Of a DNA stretch of 64,000 bases, positions 10,890 to 22,153 are shown one piece after another. Position 1 is the first letter of the stretch. Every line of letters starts with the position of its first letter. Made by a program: the position numbers and the translations under genes. The DNA comes from Cavia porcellus (taxonomy: Eukaryota; Chordata; Mammalia; Rodentia; Caviidae), in assembly GCF_034190915.1 (NCBI RefSeq), contig NW_026947490.1, positions 66,701,494-66,765,493 of the forward strand, in the 5' to 3' direction. The notes under the pieces are model-generated. The model saw only the letters and a list, made by a program, of their open reading frames with translations. It was not told where the DNA came from and made no database searches.

Positions 10890-11130
10890 TGTTCACCTCA
10901 CTTTTACAGATTGTTTATTTGAATCAGGATCTAAGAAAGATCTACAGTTATAATTGTTGGTAGGTCTTTATGTCCCTTTTAACCCATTGGTTCTCTTCTT
11001 TTTTAAGTCTTGCAACTTATTTGCTGAAGAAACGACTTTGCCTGTAGAATTTCTAACAGTTCAGATTTTATAAAAAATAAAGTCCCTTGTACATGAACAG
11101 TATGATAAAATCTATGCTTTCGCTCTTTTT
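10890..11130 (-). mobile_element. Old L1 3' region fragment
   Basis: The string of phrases TTTATTTGAATCAGGATC, TTATTTGCTGAAGAAACGAC and CTGTAGAATTTCTAACAG resembles, in reverse orientation, the non-coding 3' part of ancient mammalian L1 elements. The level is strongly diverged. Confidence 0.45.
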
Positions 11131-11439
11131 CATAACAAAATTCATCAGTCCACTCAACATGTATTTACAAAGGCCTACACCATTCTGCACACTGGGAATT
11201 ACTAGCAAACAAACAGAGAAAAGAATCCCCACCTTCGCGGAATTTAGGTGTTAGTGCCTGTTCCCCAGCTTTGCCGTTACAAAACACGCAGCATTTTGCA
11301 TAGAAGAATGAATTCTGTAGGGATATTTCTGAAAGGAAGTTGTAATTCAGTGAATCACGATTTCAATTTGGGTAGATATGAAGTCTTCCGGTTTGTTAGG
11401 ATTTGGATCAAGCATAGCACTCGCAGGCCACATGTTCCT

Positions 11440-11705
11440 AGGTAAGAAGAGTTTTGGCAGGGAATTGGCTCATGAGGATGGCAGCCTGTGAGTAGATCAG
11501 TCCCCTGACTAATTGCTAGCTGAAGGACTGTTAGATGTGGAGGAAGTGGGCCTCTGAAGAGTAACTCTTCCCTCTTTCTTTCTACTTCCTGGTTCCCATG
11601 AGGTGAGCGGCTTCCCTCCACCGCTCCCTTCTGCCATGATGTTTCAGGTGACATGGACGAAGCCTGTGAGGCTGGGAGCCAAAACAAATCTTTTCTGCCA
11701 TAAAT
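11440..11705 (+). mobile_element. MaLR-type LTR, partial
   Basis: Shows CTTCCTGGTTCCCATGAGGT, CTTCTGCCATGATGTTTCAG and GGGAGCCAAAACAAATC in the order seen in the 3' half of rodent MaLR LTRs. The minus-strand frame 11355-11828 (157 codons) runs antisense through it and is not a gene. Confidence 0.6.
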
Positions 11706-12009
11706 GATGCATGCCAAGGCTTTCATCCCAGCTCTGGGAAGGTGGCTAACACACAGCTCAATAATTGTACCCACTTCTACTCCCTCCCCCGCCACACCCA
11801 TCAAGAGTGTGGTAAGGCTTTTTGACATATTCCTACTTGATAGGCAAAAAATATTATTGGCATAGTTTTCCTTTTCATTTACTTGATGAGAGATATTCAG
11901 TATTATCTTTCATATTTTTAAAATACATTTTTGTTTTCCTTTCTGACATTCCCCATTTTTCTGTGAGCCTTTGGTCTTTGGCTTCTAGACTAGACTAGAA
12001 GGAATTAGA

Positions 12010-12114
12010 GGGGCTGGGGATTTAGTTGAGCTGCATAAGTGCTTGCCTTGCAAGTATGCAGTTGTGAGTTCGATCCCTGGTAGTGATAAAAAAATTAAAA
12101 TAAAAAAATTATAA
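12010..12114 (+). mobile_element. ID SINE with 13-bp target duplication
   Basis: A tRNA-derived ID element: GGGGCTGGGGATTTAGTTGA start, GCCTTGCAAGTATGCAG and the box B region GAGTTCGATCCCTGG, then an A-rich tail. It is bounded by a perfect 13-bp direct repeat, AGAAGGAATTAGA (11997-12009 and 12115-12127), showing L1-style target-primed insertion. The intact promoter boxes and perfect duplication make this one of the youngest insertions here. Confidence 0.93.
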
Positions 12115-12220
12115 AGAAGGAATTAGAAAGCTATATACTAACTAGATAATAAGTCATTTGTCCTTTTTGCCATATGTATGGTGATGGTAATGGTAATTTT
12201 CTTTCCTTTTTCTTTCTTTC

Positions 12221-12360
12221 TTTTTTTTTTTTTAAACAGGGGCTCACTATGAAGTGCAGGCTGGCCTTAAGTTCACTTATGCCCAGGCTGGCCTCAAATT
12301 TATCTCCTGCCTCAGCCTCCTGAGGGCTGGGATTACAGGTGTATACCACCATTCCCAGCA
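12221..12360 (-). mobile_element. B1 SINE
   Basis: Reverse-oriented B1: a T-run (12222-12233, part of a TTTC-rich stretch from about 12199), then CAGGCTGGCCTCAAATTTAT, CTGCCTCAGCCTCCTGAGGG and GGGATTACAGGTGTATACCA. The middle carries a partial internal duplication (CAGGCTGGCCTTAAGTTCAC and CAGGCTGGCCTCAAATTTAT), which is characteristic of B1 monomers. Confidence 0.9.
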
Positions 12361-12539
12361 GGTGACTCTTATCATTTGGAAATCATTAAGGTTTTGAAAA
12401 TATAATCAGGCTTATTAATGTTTCTTCATATTGCATCTGGGTTTAGTGTTAGATGAAGTTTAGATTTTTAGTTACCAGATTATTCATTGGACAAGGTTGC
12501 CTTAACCTACAGCAATAAGCACAGAGTCTTAGCCATTTA

Positions 12540-12960
12540 ATATCGCAAAGCTGATTGGTTCCTCAGGCTTGGGACTGGTGCTGACCCCCTGAGCCTCCTC
12601 AGCCTCCAAGGCCCACCTCGACACGGGACTCTCCAGCAGCTGTGGTCAGAGGACTCATGGCCACAGGGCTGGCATGCTCTGCTGACATTCCATTGGCCAC
12701 CCCAAGTCCTAGGCCCCTGAGCTACATATGGGGCCCTGTAATCCCGGATGTGCCCAGAAGCAGAAGGGGCATGTGTGGGTGCTATAGCTCTGCACTCCTG
12801 GCTCCCACCAAAGTAAAGTCCTGCTTTCTGTGCACCCCATTTCTGTGACTTTCTCTGACACGTTGGTGAGCAAAGTACCGCAGAGGAGCACTGCACACAA
12901 GCAGCTCCCTCGGATCGGACCGGTGGCCGTTTGAGAACCAAATGAGGCAGGCGTTAGAGA
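12540..12960 (+). mobile_element. Possible ERV LTR, unassigned
   Basis: GC-richer block ending in AAAGTAAAGTCCTGCTTTCT, then a T/C-rich U5-like segment and TTGGTGAGC. The polyadenylation-like and U5-like arrangement suggests an LTR, but no clear terminal dinucleotides, target duplication or convincing primer site were found. It could also be single-copy DNA. Confidence 0.25.
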
Positions 12961-13449
12961 GTGACTCTGCTGACTCAGACGCGGAGCCTGGGACACCAGT
13001 GTCCCAGGCTTTGGCGTAAGAACAGTTTTCTCAGCATAAAGAGGCCTCAGCCCTCTAACTTCAGGGGCCAAGAAGACTTAACCAACAGCTACTTGAGTTT
13101 CTTCTGGGTGTAACATCTGGAACAAATGCTTCACTTAATGTCGCTTGCTTTTACAGAAAAATAAACAGTCTGTAGCCTGCGGACCCAGTGAAAGGTGCTG
13201 TATGTTTCAACAGTGGATTGTTTAGTTGTTGTTTTTGCAATTTGCAAAGCCAATGGATCTTGAAACTTTCAACATAAACAATAAAGAAATTAAAATAAAT
13301 CCTTAGGGAGCATAAACGATAAGCATACTGTCTCCAGCATGAATCATGACCTAACTATTGTTTCTAAAACTGTAACACTAATCAATTGATGCCCAGTTAG
13401 CAGGTAGAAAGAAGATTTGGGGACTCCAGAATATGCCTTTGTTCCAACA
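12961..13449. other. Unassigned interval
   Basis: Mixed composition, AT-rich from about 13230. Nothing recognised. Confidence 0.4.
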
Positions 13450-13454
13450 GAGGA

Positions 13455-13798
13455 TGTCATAGTTTATGTCAGTGGCCTCCAGGCCTCGTGCATTTATATT
13501 ATGCATCCGTGATTGGTTCATTGTATAGTGCTTGGATTGATGGTGTCAGTGCTACACCTGCCTAGGGGTGGAGCCAGCATTCAATGTAATGGCAGGAAGA
13601 AGGCGTGTCTCTCTCTCTTGCAGGTTTTTACTTGTTGTTTGCAGCCCTCATCAACTGCAGCCCCACCATGCCACCCTGCCTTGGAGCCAATTGAGTATGG
13701 ACTGAAACCTCCAAAAACTGTAAAAAATAAACCTTTTCTTTCCCAACTTTGGGAATCAGGTGCTTTGTCTCAGTGATAAGTAAAAATTAACTAAGACA
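13455..13798 (+). mobile_element. Solo LTR (ERVL-MaLR type) with 5-bp target duplication
   Basis: A 344-bp element starting TGTCATAG and ending CTAAGACA, with AATAAA at about 13727 and the TTTGTCTCAGTGATAAG 3' end seen in this group. It is flanked by the perfect 5-bp direct repeat GAGGA (13450-13454 and 13799-13803), matching the 5-bp duplications of ERVL/MaLR integrations. No internal sequence follows, so it is solo. The boundaries are exact. Confidence 0.85.
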
Positions 13799-13803
13799 GA
13801 GGA

Positions 13804-14282
13804 TATTTGGAGATGAGCGGTGTGCTCTGCTTCTCTGCTCACTGGGACATGATCTTCTTGGGTTGCTTCAGGCAGTGGAGGGTTGCTTCTGAGGAAGAGG
13901 AGGTACAGGGGTCCCCTGGGGATCAACTTTCACCCAGCTGCAAGTGGAAATGGAACTGTGTGTCAGTGATCCCATGCACCCACTCAACTGCAGAAGAATT
14001 CTATGTGACGCAACCCAGAGGAAGAGTGGGTTACTGGATGTCTTCGCTGGGGCTATGGGGCTCCCTCTCATCTGCTGAGATGGAATGCTAACAATGCCTG
14101 GTGTGTGGAGGAAGGGAGATAAGGAGATAAGTTGTCCTTTAGGGAACCAAACCACATGCTCGATGAAGAAGTAGGGCCTGGAAAGCCAGAGATATTAAAT
14201 GATTAATTTTGGTCTTAGAAATTAGAGGATGAAAAAGACAAATCCCTGTTTTGGGTTAGACCCTTTAAGGGAAATTTAAATT
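13804..14282. other. Unassigned interval
   Basis: No repeat or gene recognised. The overlapping frames at 13807-14091 (plus) and 13868-14155 (minus) lack any domain. Confidence 0.4.
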
Positions 14283-14478
14283 AGCCAGGTGAACAAGTAA
14301 GTGCACAGCTGCAGTACTAGCACTCTGGGGGCTACCGCAGGAGGATGGCAAATTGGGGCCCCTCCTGGCCAGCTTCGTGACTCAGCAAAACCTTATCACA
14401 AGACAGAAAACCAAAGAGGCATGGATGTACCTCAGTGTGAAGATCTGAGGGTTCAAACACTGGTACTGCAAATAAATT
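14283..14478 (+). mobile_element. B1-dID composite SINE, diverged
   Basis: The left monomer has a B1-like GGAGGATGGCAAATTGGGGC region and a TCAGCAAAACCTTATCACAAG end. The right monomer is ID-like with ATGTACCTCAGTGTGAAGA and GGGTTCAAACACTGGTACTG. An A-rich tail follows. Confidence 0.6.
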
Positions 14479-15710
14479 TAAAAGAAGCAACATGGTGGAT
14501 CCGTTGGTCGAGATTGAACTCATGACCGTTACACTGAGTTGTCTCTTTTTTATTTATTTTTTGAGACAGGATTGTATTCTCTACTCCAAATATTTGCTGT
14601 CTCTATCTACTAGGCTTACTCCCAGAGGGCCCCTCCCCGCAGCCACCCCTCAAAGGAGGAGGACAGTTACACTACCCAGGTCACCACTCACCTGGTAACA
14701 CTTTTCTGTCTGATGGAATTCATTGTCACTTCATGGTTCTGACACTGCATTATTCCTTCTGTCACAAGACCACAGTGGCTGAGCCTTTGACCTGAATCAC
14801 AGAGTGAGCAAACAGTAGGAAGGGAAACCTCCTCACTACCAGTGTGTATGAGCAAGAAATAAAAGAGTTCAGTGTTGGAAAGTGCTGGGATTCTGGAGGC
14901 CTTTTATTATTGCAACTGAGTTTTGCCTAAATTGATACCTGCAGATAATGGGACCAGAGATGTGGTGCCGATCTATCAAAAATCCCAAAGTAGACCTGTA
15001 GCATGTTATCTACAAGAAAAATGGACCCTGTGAATTTGTGAGTTTCATCAAGATGCAGGAGAATAAAACCCTGGAAACATGAGTTTGTTTCTGTTGCTCT
15101 CCTGTGATCAGAGACTCTAAAAAACATTTCCACTTCAAAAGCAGAAGTGAAAGGAAGTATGGAAAGGCAGAAATTTCAAAGATGGAAAAGTCAAAATTGG
15201 GCATAAAGAAGGTGAAGAAACAAGGAGAATTGGGCGGAAGTTGATGGAGAAATAATTCATCTCTAACTCACGCGTTCACTCTACTCTACAGGGCCGCTCT
15301 TCTTGGACTCTCTAGAGAGGTCAGAACACAAGGTTGCATGTGGGCTACAGGCCCAGTGTGTGCTATCCAGCCTATCACAGAGCTCCAGGGCCTTCCCTGC
15401 CACCCAGCTCCCAGAACTTGGTCATCAGACCCTTCCTCTTCAGCCAGGAGACTGAAAGCTCACTGGAGAACCTAAGAGGAAAGATCTTAGGATATGAATT
15501 GTAGGGGCCCCAATAAAAGGTTTGCCCACATCGTAGATAGTCTTAGAATTAAAGGTCTCAAGTCATGAATGCAGAGCTTCCCAGCAGCCTGGTTTTCTAT
15601 AGCTCTGACATTGTCCGGGCCCAGGACTGCCAGCAGTTGAGAAGACTGAGAAACTGACTTGAGCAAGTAAAGACCATTGTACACATGCAAATTAAAAGTC
15701 TTTCAAACAT
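14479..15710. other. Unassigned interval
   Basis: TTATTTATTTTTTGAGACAGG (about 14550-14570) looks like the start of a reverse B1 but does not continue as one. The rest is not recognised. Confidence 0.4.
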
Positions 15711-15750
<40 letters not shown>

Positions 15751-15815
15751 AATATATATATATATTTGATATCTTTACTTGTATATATTTGTATTTATAT
15801 GTATATATACACACA
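15711..15815. repeat. (TA)n microsatellite, compound
   Basis: A (TA) run from about 15713 to 15748, a short ACAAA interruption, a second (TA) run to about 15765, then TA/TG-rich imperfect repeats to about 15815. Likely prone to length change and cruciform formation. Confidence 0.9.
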
Positions 15816-15909
15816 TCTCTATATTTCATATCTTTATTACTAACACTTTATATGTTATATATACAATTAATATTCTCACAGACATAAGAGAAATTTTTTC
15901 ATTCATAAT

Positions 15910-16053
15910 TTTTTTTGAGACACGGTCTTGCTTTGTAGTTCAGGTTGGTCTTGAACTCACTATGTAGCCCAGATGTTCTTGAACTCTCAGGAGTCCTCCT
16001 GCCTCAGCCTTCCAAGTGCTGAGATTATAGGCATGCATCATATGCCTGGGCAT
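15910..16053 (-). mobile_element. B1 SINE with 10-bp target duplication
   Basis: Reverse-oriented B1: T-run, GAGACACGGTCTTGCTTTGT, two related TTGAACTC segments (the internal duplication), CCTGCCTCAGCCTTCCAAGT and GATTATAGGCATGCATC. The repeat CATTCATAAT flanks it at 15900-15909 and 16054-16063. Confidence 0.92.
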
Positions 16054-16143
16054 CATTCATAATATAAGAATGGATTTTTTTCAATCATGGAGACATTGAG
16101 AGATTAAAAAAAAGAGACACTGGAAGTCTAAATGCTGTTACAG

Positions 16144-16350
16144 AAGCCTGACGTGGTGGTAAACACATATAATCCAGGACCCTTGGAATTGAGGCTGAGG
16201 TAGGGGGTAGCTAGTATGAGTCCAGCCCAAGCAGCTCAGCAATTTAGGGAGACTTGTCTCAAAACTTAAAAAAATTTTAGAAGGCCCAAGTATGTAGCTC
16301 AGTGTGAAGAATGTGGGCTCTGTTCTCAGTGCATTACAATTATAGAAACA
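16144..16350 (+). mobile_element. B1-dID composite SINE
   Basis: B1-like left part (AGCCTGACGTGGTGGTAAAC, GAGGCTGAGGTAGGGGGTAG, GGAGACTTGTCTCAAAAC), an A-rich linker, then an ID-like right part (GCCCAAGTATGTAGCTCAGT, TGGGCTCTGTTCTCAGTGCA). It is a good example of the composite layout. Confidence 0.75.
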
Positions 16351-16379
16351 AGTTGTTTCGGTTTGAAGAAATCTTTCAG

Positions 16380-17040
16380 AGTAGTTGGAAACACAGAAAA
16401 ATGACAAATAGAATAGGGGCTGGCTTAGGTGGTCCAGCATTGCTCTTTGTTAGGAGTTCCAGAAAGCCATCAGAGAAAAGGAAGTAAAAAATTAACAAGG
16501 AATGATTCGTGGAAATTATCAACCCAAAGAGCTCAGGGACCAGACTGAGGGACCCACTGAGGTGCACACCAAGCAGATCGTGAGAAAGTTCAAAAGTTCC
16601 AGTCCTGACAACCATGAGGAGGAGATCACTCCAGCTCCCCGGGAGTGAAAAGTATCAAAATTTGGGGCTTCAAACTTCTTCAGAGAGACAGTAAAAGCAA
16701 GAGCTACTCTAAAAAAAGATATCTGATGTATTATTCCATATCCACCAAGAATATCAATAAAGTATAAAGGCACTATAGAAACATTTGAAGTATGCAAATA
16801 ACAAAAAACCCTTACATTCTATAATCCTTTCTCAGGAAGCTACTAGAGGAAGAACGCCATCAAAATGAGAGCATTAACCGAGGGAAAAGAGGCATGGAAT
16901 GCACAGGAAATCCCACAAAGACAGGCAAAAGACATCCGGGAGAGGAGTAAGAGGCTCTGAGAGACCAGACAGAGGCCAGAGGCCAGATGGCTAAGGGATC
17001 ACAAGCAGTGTCTCCACGGCCGTCTTTAAAATCCAGGTCA
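16380..17040 (+). mobile_element. Old L1/HAL1-type fragment
   Basis: Plus-strand AT/purine-rich sequence. The segment about 16830-16960 (CAGGAAGCTACTAGAGGAAG, GCATGGAATGCACAGGAAAT) resembles ORF1-side sequence of ancient L1 and the related HAL1. No open frame is preserved. Confidence 0.5.
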
Positions 17041-17098
17041 GAGTGCCCAGCAAACTGTACAGGTGTCAGTGTTCTGACCAACTTTCTTCTTTCTCTTC

Positions 17099-17551
17099 TG
17101 TTACAGTTTGTGTCTGGATGCCCCCACAACGCCTCATGTGATTTTCCCAGAGATGGCTGACTCTGGAATGTGTGACTGATCCATAGCACAGTGCTGGGAT
17201 TAAAGGGTGGGTGACTGCTGGATCAATTCACTGATAGGACTGGCAGGCTGAGGATTAGCTCAGTGGCATAGTCACCTGCCTGGCAAGCGTGAGGTCATGA
17301 GTTCCAACCTTGGTCTCAAAAAAAAGATAGAGGATGATTGGGTTGGCACTGCCCTTGTCTCGGTAGGCTGGATACAATATAAGGGATGGAAAGAGGCTTG
17401 CCTGCCCCTCCCTTATTGTTCATTTGCCATGTGCCACCTTGCCTTAGTTATGGGCTGAAACCTCTACAAAGTGAGTTTAATAAACTATTTCCTCTTTAAC
17501 TTTGGGTGTTGGGTATTTTGTCTCAGCAATCAGAGAAAAGTATCTAAGACA
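17099..17551 (+). mobile_element. MaLR-type LTR carrying an ID SINE
   Basis: Starts TGTTACAGTTTGTGTC and ends GTATCTAAGACA, with TTTAATAAACTATTTCC as the polyadenylation region and GTATTTTGTCTCAGCAATCAG near the end. An ID SINE (17241-17330) interrupts it. The flanks (TCTTC before, TCCTC after) agree at four of five bases, consistent with an eroded 5-bp target duplication. Confidence 0.75.
17241..17330 (+). mobile_element. ID SINE inside an LTR
   Basis: GAGGATTAGCTCAGTGGCAT (box A side), CTGCCTGGCAAGCGTGAGG and GAGTTCCAACCTTGG (degraded box B), with a short A-tail. It inserted after the surrounding LTR. Confidence 0.8.
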
Positions 17552-18054
17552 TCCTCCATGACTCACGCTTGGGTTATCTGAGGGGCCTGATTTAGGCCCA
17601 CAGGAAAGGTCCTCTCTGACCTCCCAAAAGCTGGAGGCCAGACCTACGAAGGTTAGAGCAGCCCATTCACTTACTACGCCCCTGTCTCATGACCTGATGC
17701 TTTTCCATTCTCAACCTCAGCCTCTGTCCTGACCTTTCTAGAAGTGCTTCTTTCTACACATCCAAGGAACCCAAACCCAGAGGTTCTACTAAACCTATGT
17801 TCTTCCTGGAACCTACTGGCAATTTATTTCTGCATTACAATTGGATTTGTGTTTGGTGCTCAGGCAAGACCAAAGACTGTCTCCAGTGTGGATGCAGACA
17901 TGGGTTGTGAAACTGGAGAAAAGCTAAAGCATCTCTGATGCAATGTCTCGGAAAGGGATTTCTTGGGGATAAAGAAGCAATCTTGGGAGCAAAGGAAGCT
18001 TCTGAGTTACTTATGTGATCCTCTTTCCAACAGCGAGGGAACAATGCACCAGGA
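17552..18054. other. Unassigned interval
   Basis: Mixed sequence with no recognised repeat or gene. Confidence 0.4.
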
Positions 18055-18165
18055 TTCTTTTTCTCCTTGTTGTCCTCCTCCTCTTCCTCTGCCACCTCCC
18101 TCCTTTTCTCCTCCTTCTCCTTCCTCTTCCACATCTTCTTCCTGTTCTGTTTCCTGCTTTTGTCT
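18055..18165 (+). repeat. Polypyrimidine tract
   Basis: About 110 bp of almost uninterrupted C and T (CTCCTCC, TTCTCC motifs). The opposite strand is nearly pure purine and produces the Lys/Arg/Glu-rich false frames at 17835-18251. Such tracts can form triplex DNA. Confidence 0.85.
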
Positions 18166-18584
18166 TCCAAGTTATGTACATTCTTAACTGACATAAAAAC
18201 AACAGCGTACCCTGTGATGTTCTGATACATGCATACATGTGTTATATTCAAATCAGGGTAAACACATCTATTTCCTCAAACATTTGTCATTTCTCCATGG
18301 CGAAAAAATTCAAAATCTCTTCTCCCCATGACTAGGATATGAAAAGAAAGGAAAAAAGGAAGGAGGGTAGCAATTTAGAAGATTCCAAGAGAGGAAAGCT
18401 TTTAAACTCTAGTTGATCCTACACAGTGGGAATGAATCAACTTGCATAAAAATCACTAATGAAATGTGAGAATGAAGGACAAAAAACATGCATTGTAGGA
18501 GCTCATTATGTGACATTCAAGAAGCTTTGTGTTCCTATGCATGTGTTATACAGATATGAAAGTGGCAAAGATGAAATTCAAGAT

Positions 18585-18665
18585 GGATTGAGGGGTGTGG
18601 CTCAAGGGCACAGCTCTTGGGTTGCGTGCATGAGGCCCTGGGCTCCATCACCAGCATGGAAGGGA
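18585..18665 (+). mobile_element. Diverged ID-like SINE
   Basis: GGGTGTGGCTCAAGGGCACA, then GTGCATGAGGCCCTGGGCTC and CATCACCAGCA follow the order of ID box A, middle and box B regions. A purine-rich tail (about 18660-18722) follows. Old and imperfect. Confidence 0.45.
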
Positions 18666-18729
18666 GAGAGAGAAGAAAAAGAAGAAGGAAGGGGAGGAGG
18701 AGGAAAAAACTCAAGAGAGAGTGACTCTT

Positions 18730-19240
18730 GAGAGTAGAGAATAAACTCTAGGGTGGACAGATAGAAACTTCAGCTGTGTGTGTTGTGATTTATTTCTGAA
18801 ACTGGGTGTGGCCCATGTGTTTCTTTATGCTACTTAGACTAGCTTTTTGATTCTCAATTATTCTTCATTGAATTAACTGAAACTGTCAGCAAAATCACCA
18901 GGAATACAGTAATGACTCAGTATAAATAAGATTATAATAACAATAGACAACAGAAAAGATTATTTCCAACCATTCTAACCTTGCTTTTTTTTAAACCACA
19001 TTTCAGGACTGAGGAAGTGTTTTTGTTAAAAATTGGGTCTTGCTGGATTCCCTTGAACAGAACAACATGGAAATAAAACGTCCTAGAATCTGCAATTCAG
19101 TCATCAACTGTTTGAGATTAAGAAGAATTGTCCCAGTTGCACAGTCCGCGCCCCACATTTTTATAGGTGAAATGGTGAGTGATCTCTGAGGTCATGAGAG
19201 AGGACATCAGAGGTCATCAAACCAAGTTGGTTCTGGGTCC
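18730..19240. other. Unassigned interval
   Basis: AT-rich, nothing recognised. Confidence 0.4.
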
Positions 19241-19279
19241 AATCTGCTACAGTCTGCTACAATCTGCTACAGTCTGCTG
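19241..19279 (+). repeat. 10-bp tandem repeat, four copies
   Basis: AATCTGCTAC and AGTCTGCTAC alternate for four units; the last unit ends CTGG. It can equally be read as two 20-bp units. Confidence 0.9.
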
Positions 19280-19689
19280 GCCTCTGACCCAGTGGTTTGC
19301 TCAGCACAGCCACTTTTGTCAGGGAACAAGCAGATGAAGATGTTCAGTTCCTTGACCAAAAGGCAGGCTTGAGTTTGAAGACCAAATCAGGGACCCCTTG
19401 CCCAGCCAGCTCTGAGAGTAGGATTTTCCAGATGGGGTAAATGAAATAGCAAAGTGTGAGGATCAGATTGGGATGCAACCATTCCCTCAGCGGGAGACTG
19501 TTGGGGTGCTCCTGGCAGGGTACTCCTGGGGTACTCCTCACCATCCTGGCAGTGGGAGTCTGCAAGAGTCCGGGAAGGGCTGAGGAAGTGGGGTGCACGG
19601 AGGGCAGAGCCTTTGGCAGGAGGTAGAGCAATTGGAGTGCAGGCCAAGAGGGAGACAGTCCTGACTCTGTCCTGCTTTGTCCACTTCCT

Positions 19690-19770
19690 ACACCCCACGG
19701 ACTAGTTTTTACCTCTCTGGTCATCAGAAAAATGGAGATGATAACAGTATCCATCTCATAAGATGTGGAA
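19690..19770 (-). mobile_element. MIR SINE fragment
   Basis: TACCTCTCTGGTCATCAGAA, AAATGGAGATGATAACAGTA and CCATCTCATAAG match the reverse MIR core in order. Confidence 0.55.
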
Positions 19771-21195
19771 TTGCATGTTTTGGATTTTGTGTAATGTAGC
19801 ATCTGTGCGTAGCCTCACACCTGTGTTACAAGTTTTATTTCCCCAGCCCAGCTTGGGGAAACAAGCTCTCCCAGCCCAGGCTTTGTGGAGACCAGTGGGA
19901 AGGCGGGTGACACTCCTGAGACACTTCAAGTGGCTTGGGACACGCTGCACGTGTGTCCTCCATCGGTAACACCAGTCAGGGAGCCAAGCCAGGAGCCCTC
20001 CCTACTCAGCCCCATGCCTGGGGTCTCCTCACCCCTGTCAAACCCTGCAAGGGATTGCGGAGGTTCCTGGAACTAATGTCATAAAATAAGTAATGTTTCA
20101 AAAAAAAATTCAAGTCAGGCAGGCAAGAAGGCTTTCTGCAGTTTTGAAACTCAGTGTTCTTCGGTGTCTGGATATTCATTCAACACCAGACCCCTGCAAG
20201 GGTGGAGTTGCTGCTTCTGCTTGGATTTCCTGAGGGAGGGCCTCAAACCTGACTAGGAGCTCAGTGCTAGCAGACGGGCTGTGCTCTGCGGTGGAAATCA
20301 GCCAGGGCGATCTGAAAGGCGGGACACTGAGGGTGCCTTGTGAGCTGCCACCGTGGCCTGGGGAGCTTGGGAGACCTCCATTCATTTAGCCTTTTGAGGA
20401 CTTCCAGAATTTTTTAGCAACCTCACCCATCTACTTTTCCTAAGCTCTCCAGCAGCTGAATTCCTCACTCTGTCTAGGAGCAGTGTGAAAACATGGTTGT
20501 TTCTCTTATCTGTGGAGTTGCTGTATTGCACAGACTGGAGCTTGATTCCTCCCTCCCTGCCTCTGTCCCCAGCCTCCACCCCACATCCCCTGCCAGACTG
20601 TGCTTCTGCCCTTCCGGAGTTCCATCCTAGGCCCTGCTGATGCCCTGGAGACCACTGCCGGGACACATCTGCCCTGCCCTGCCACCTGAATGGTAGAACT
20701 GTCTCTCCTCTCTGTTAGATCTCATCAGCCTGATGACGCTTACTGGACACAGCCTGCTCCAGGCACATACAGCTCCCCTCCCAGGGGGCTTGACACAGCC
20801 CATAGGCTGCTGGATTCCAGCAAACTGACTGATAGAGCAACAATGGCCTAAGCTCACACCCTCCTCACTGAAGTCACCTCTGCCCCCCCCCCACCCTGGC
20901 CTGTGACAATGAGCCAAAGATGACGCGTAGATTCTCGATTCTTAGGTGAGGTTTTGTTTTGTGTGAAACACCTTAATCCCTCTTGGAAAACAGAAAAATG
21001 TCTGAGGAAGATGCACCCAGATCGAGAGTGGAGTCCAGCCTCCTTCTGACATCTGTGAAACCCCTTGAGGGTAACCAGTGGCTTCATGGTGTACAGTGTC
21101 CACTTGACCCCACTCTCTGAGGGTGGGAGGAGGGTCCCCACCCGTGGGAGCAACCTGCTGAGGTTTGGGGACAGGACTGAGGCACTGCTGGGGGG
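19771..21195. other. Unassigned GC-moderate interval
   Basis: No interspersed repeat recognised apart from short A- and C-runs (20100, 20884). Several overlapping frames under 100 codons on both strands show no domain. Confidence 0.4.
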
Positions 21196-21196
21196 G

Positions 21197-21566
21197 TGGT
21201 TCTTAGTTACTTTCTCGTTGCTGCGACAAAATACCCAAAAACTACTTAAGAGAACAGAGGATTTGGACTCACGGTGTTTAGAGGATTCAAGCCATCATTG
21301 GTCAGCTGGCTCCCAGACAGGAAGGGCCTGGTGAAAAGGTCTGGAGCAGGAAAGCTGCCCGTGTTGTGGTGGAGAGGAAAAGGAGAGAAAAGGGAAGAGC
21401 TACAGCTTTGCAGACTCTGCCTCCTGACAGCACATTCAGCTCTAAACCCCTTATGGATTAATCCACTGGAGAGCGTAACACCCACTTGACACAGTCGCTT
21501 CCAAAAGCCCCCACTTCTGAACACACAAGACTCTTGGGGGACATTCCAGATCTAAACCACCACAGG
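21197..21566 (-). mobile_element. MaLR-type LTR
   Basis: Reverse orientation: TTAGTTACTTTCTCGTTGCT, GCGACAAAATACCCAAAAAC, a middle with AGGAAAGCTGCCCGTGTTGT, and an end with GACATTCCAGATCTAAACCA. This is the full order of a rodent MaLR LTR, about 370 bp. Confidence 0.75.
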
Positions 21567-22112
21567 AAGCTGGGTGTTTGCCACTTCTATCCAGCATGAC
21601 TGTTGGGGTAGAAGCTTTTGTTGGGCAATAGTCATCCATGAGTCTGCAGCATAAGAAGAGCCCAGCTGTGCATTCTGGAGGTTTGGCTCCGAGGGACCCG
21701 CCAGCTGCCCCAGGGAACCTTGGACCCTGCAGGATGGTGCTGGCCTTGGCCCTGGTTGAGACTTCTTGCTTGTCACACCAGGCTGGGGGTGACTGTGTTT
21801 GTCAGGCAGCCTGGGAAGCAAAAAGCCTTCTCTTTGCCTTTTTTGGAGTCAGAGAAGTGGATTTTATATTCTTGGGAAAGATACAGAGGGGAATATGCTT
21901 TTCATTACAGTTTCGGAGGCGGATGAGCAGAAGGGTCAGGCCTGGGGCTCTGAAGTGGAGACTTTAGCACCAATTTCCTCTGCAGGGGTGGCTGCTTCTC
22001 ATATGCTGCTTTCCCAAGAATCTGACACTGTGAGACTCCAGACATGGTAATGGGACTTGGAGAGTCCTGATTCCACCTCTTCCATCGCCTTTTTCTTTCC
22101 TTCTCTTTTAAT

Positions 22113-22114
<2 letters not shown>

Positions 22115-22151
<37 letters not shown>
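22115..22151. repeat. (CA)n microsatellite
   Basis: An uninterrupted run of about 18 CA units. Confidence 0.97.

Positions 22152-22153
<2 letters not shown>

Noticed and set aside
12880..12905. A fourth primer-binding site (TTGGTGAGCAAAGTACCGC-like)
   Set aside because: Only about half the bases agree with any tRNA 3' end I can compare, too weak next to the sites at 3430 and 32815.
17835..18251. Minus-strand Lys/Arg/Glu-rich frames
   Set aside because: Reverse reading of the polypyrimidine tract at 18055-18165, not a nuclear protein gene.
19241..19279. CRISPR-like direct repeats
   Set aside because: Four adjacent 10-bp units with no spacers in a eukaryotic sequence: an ordinary tandem repeat.
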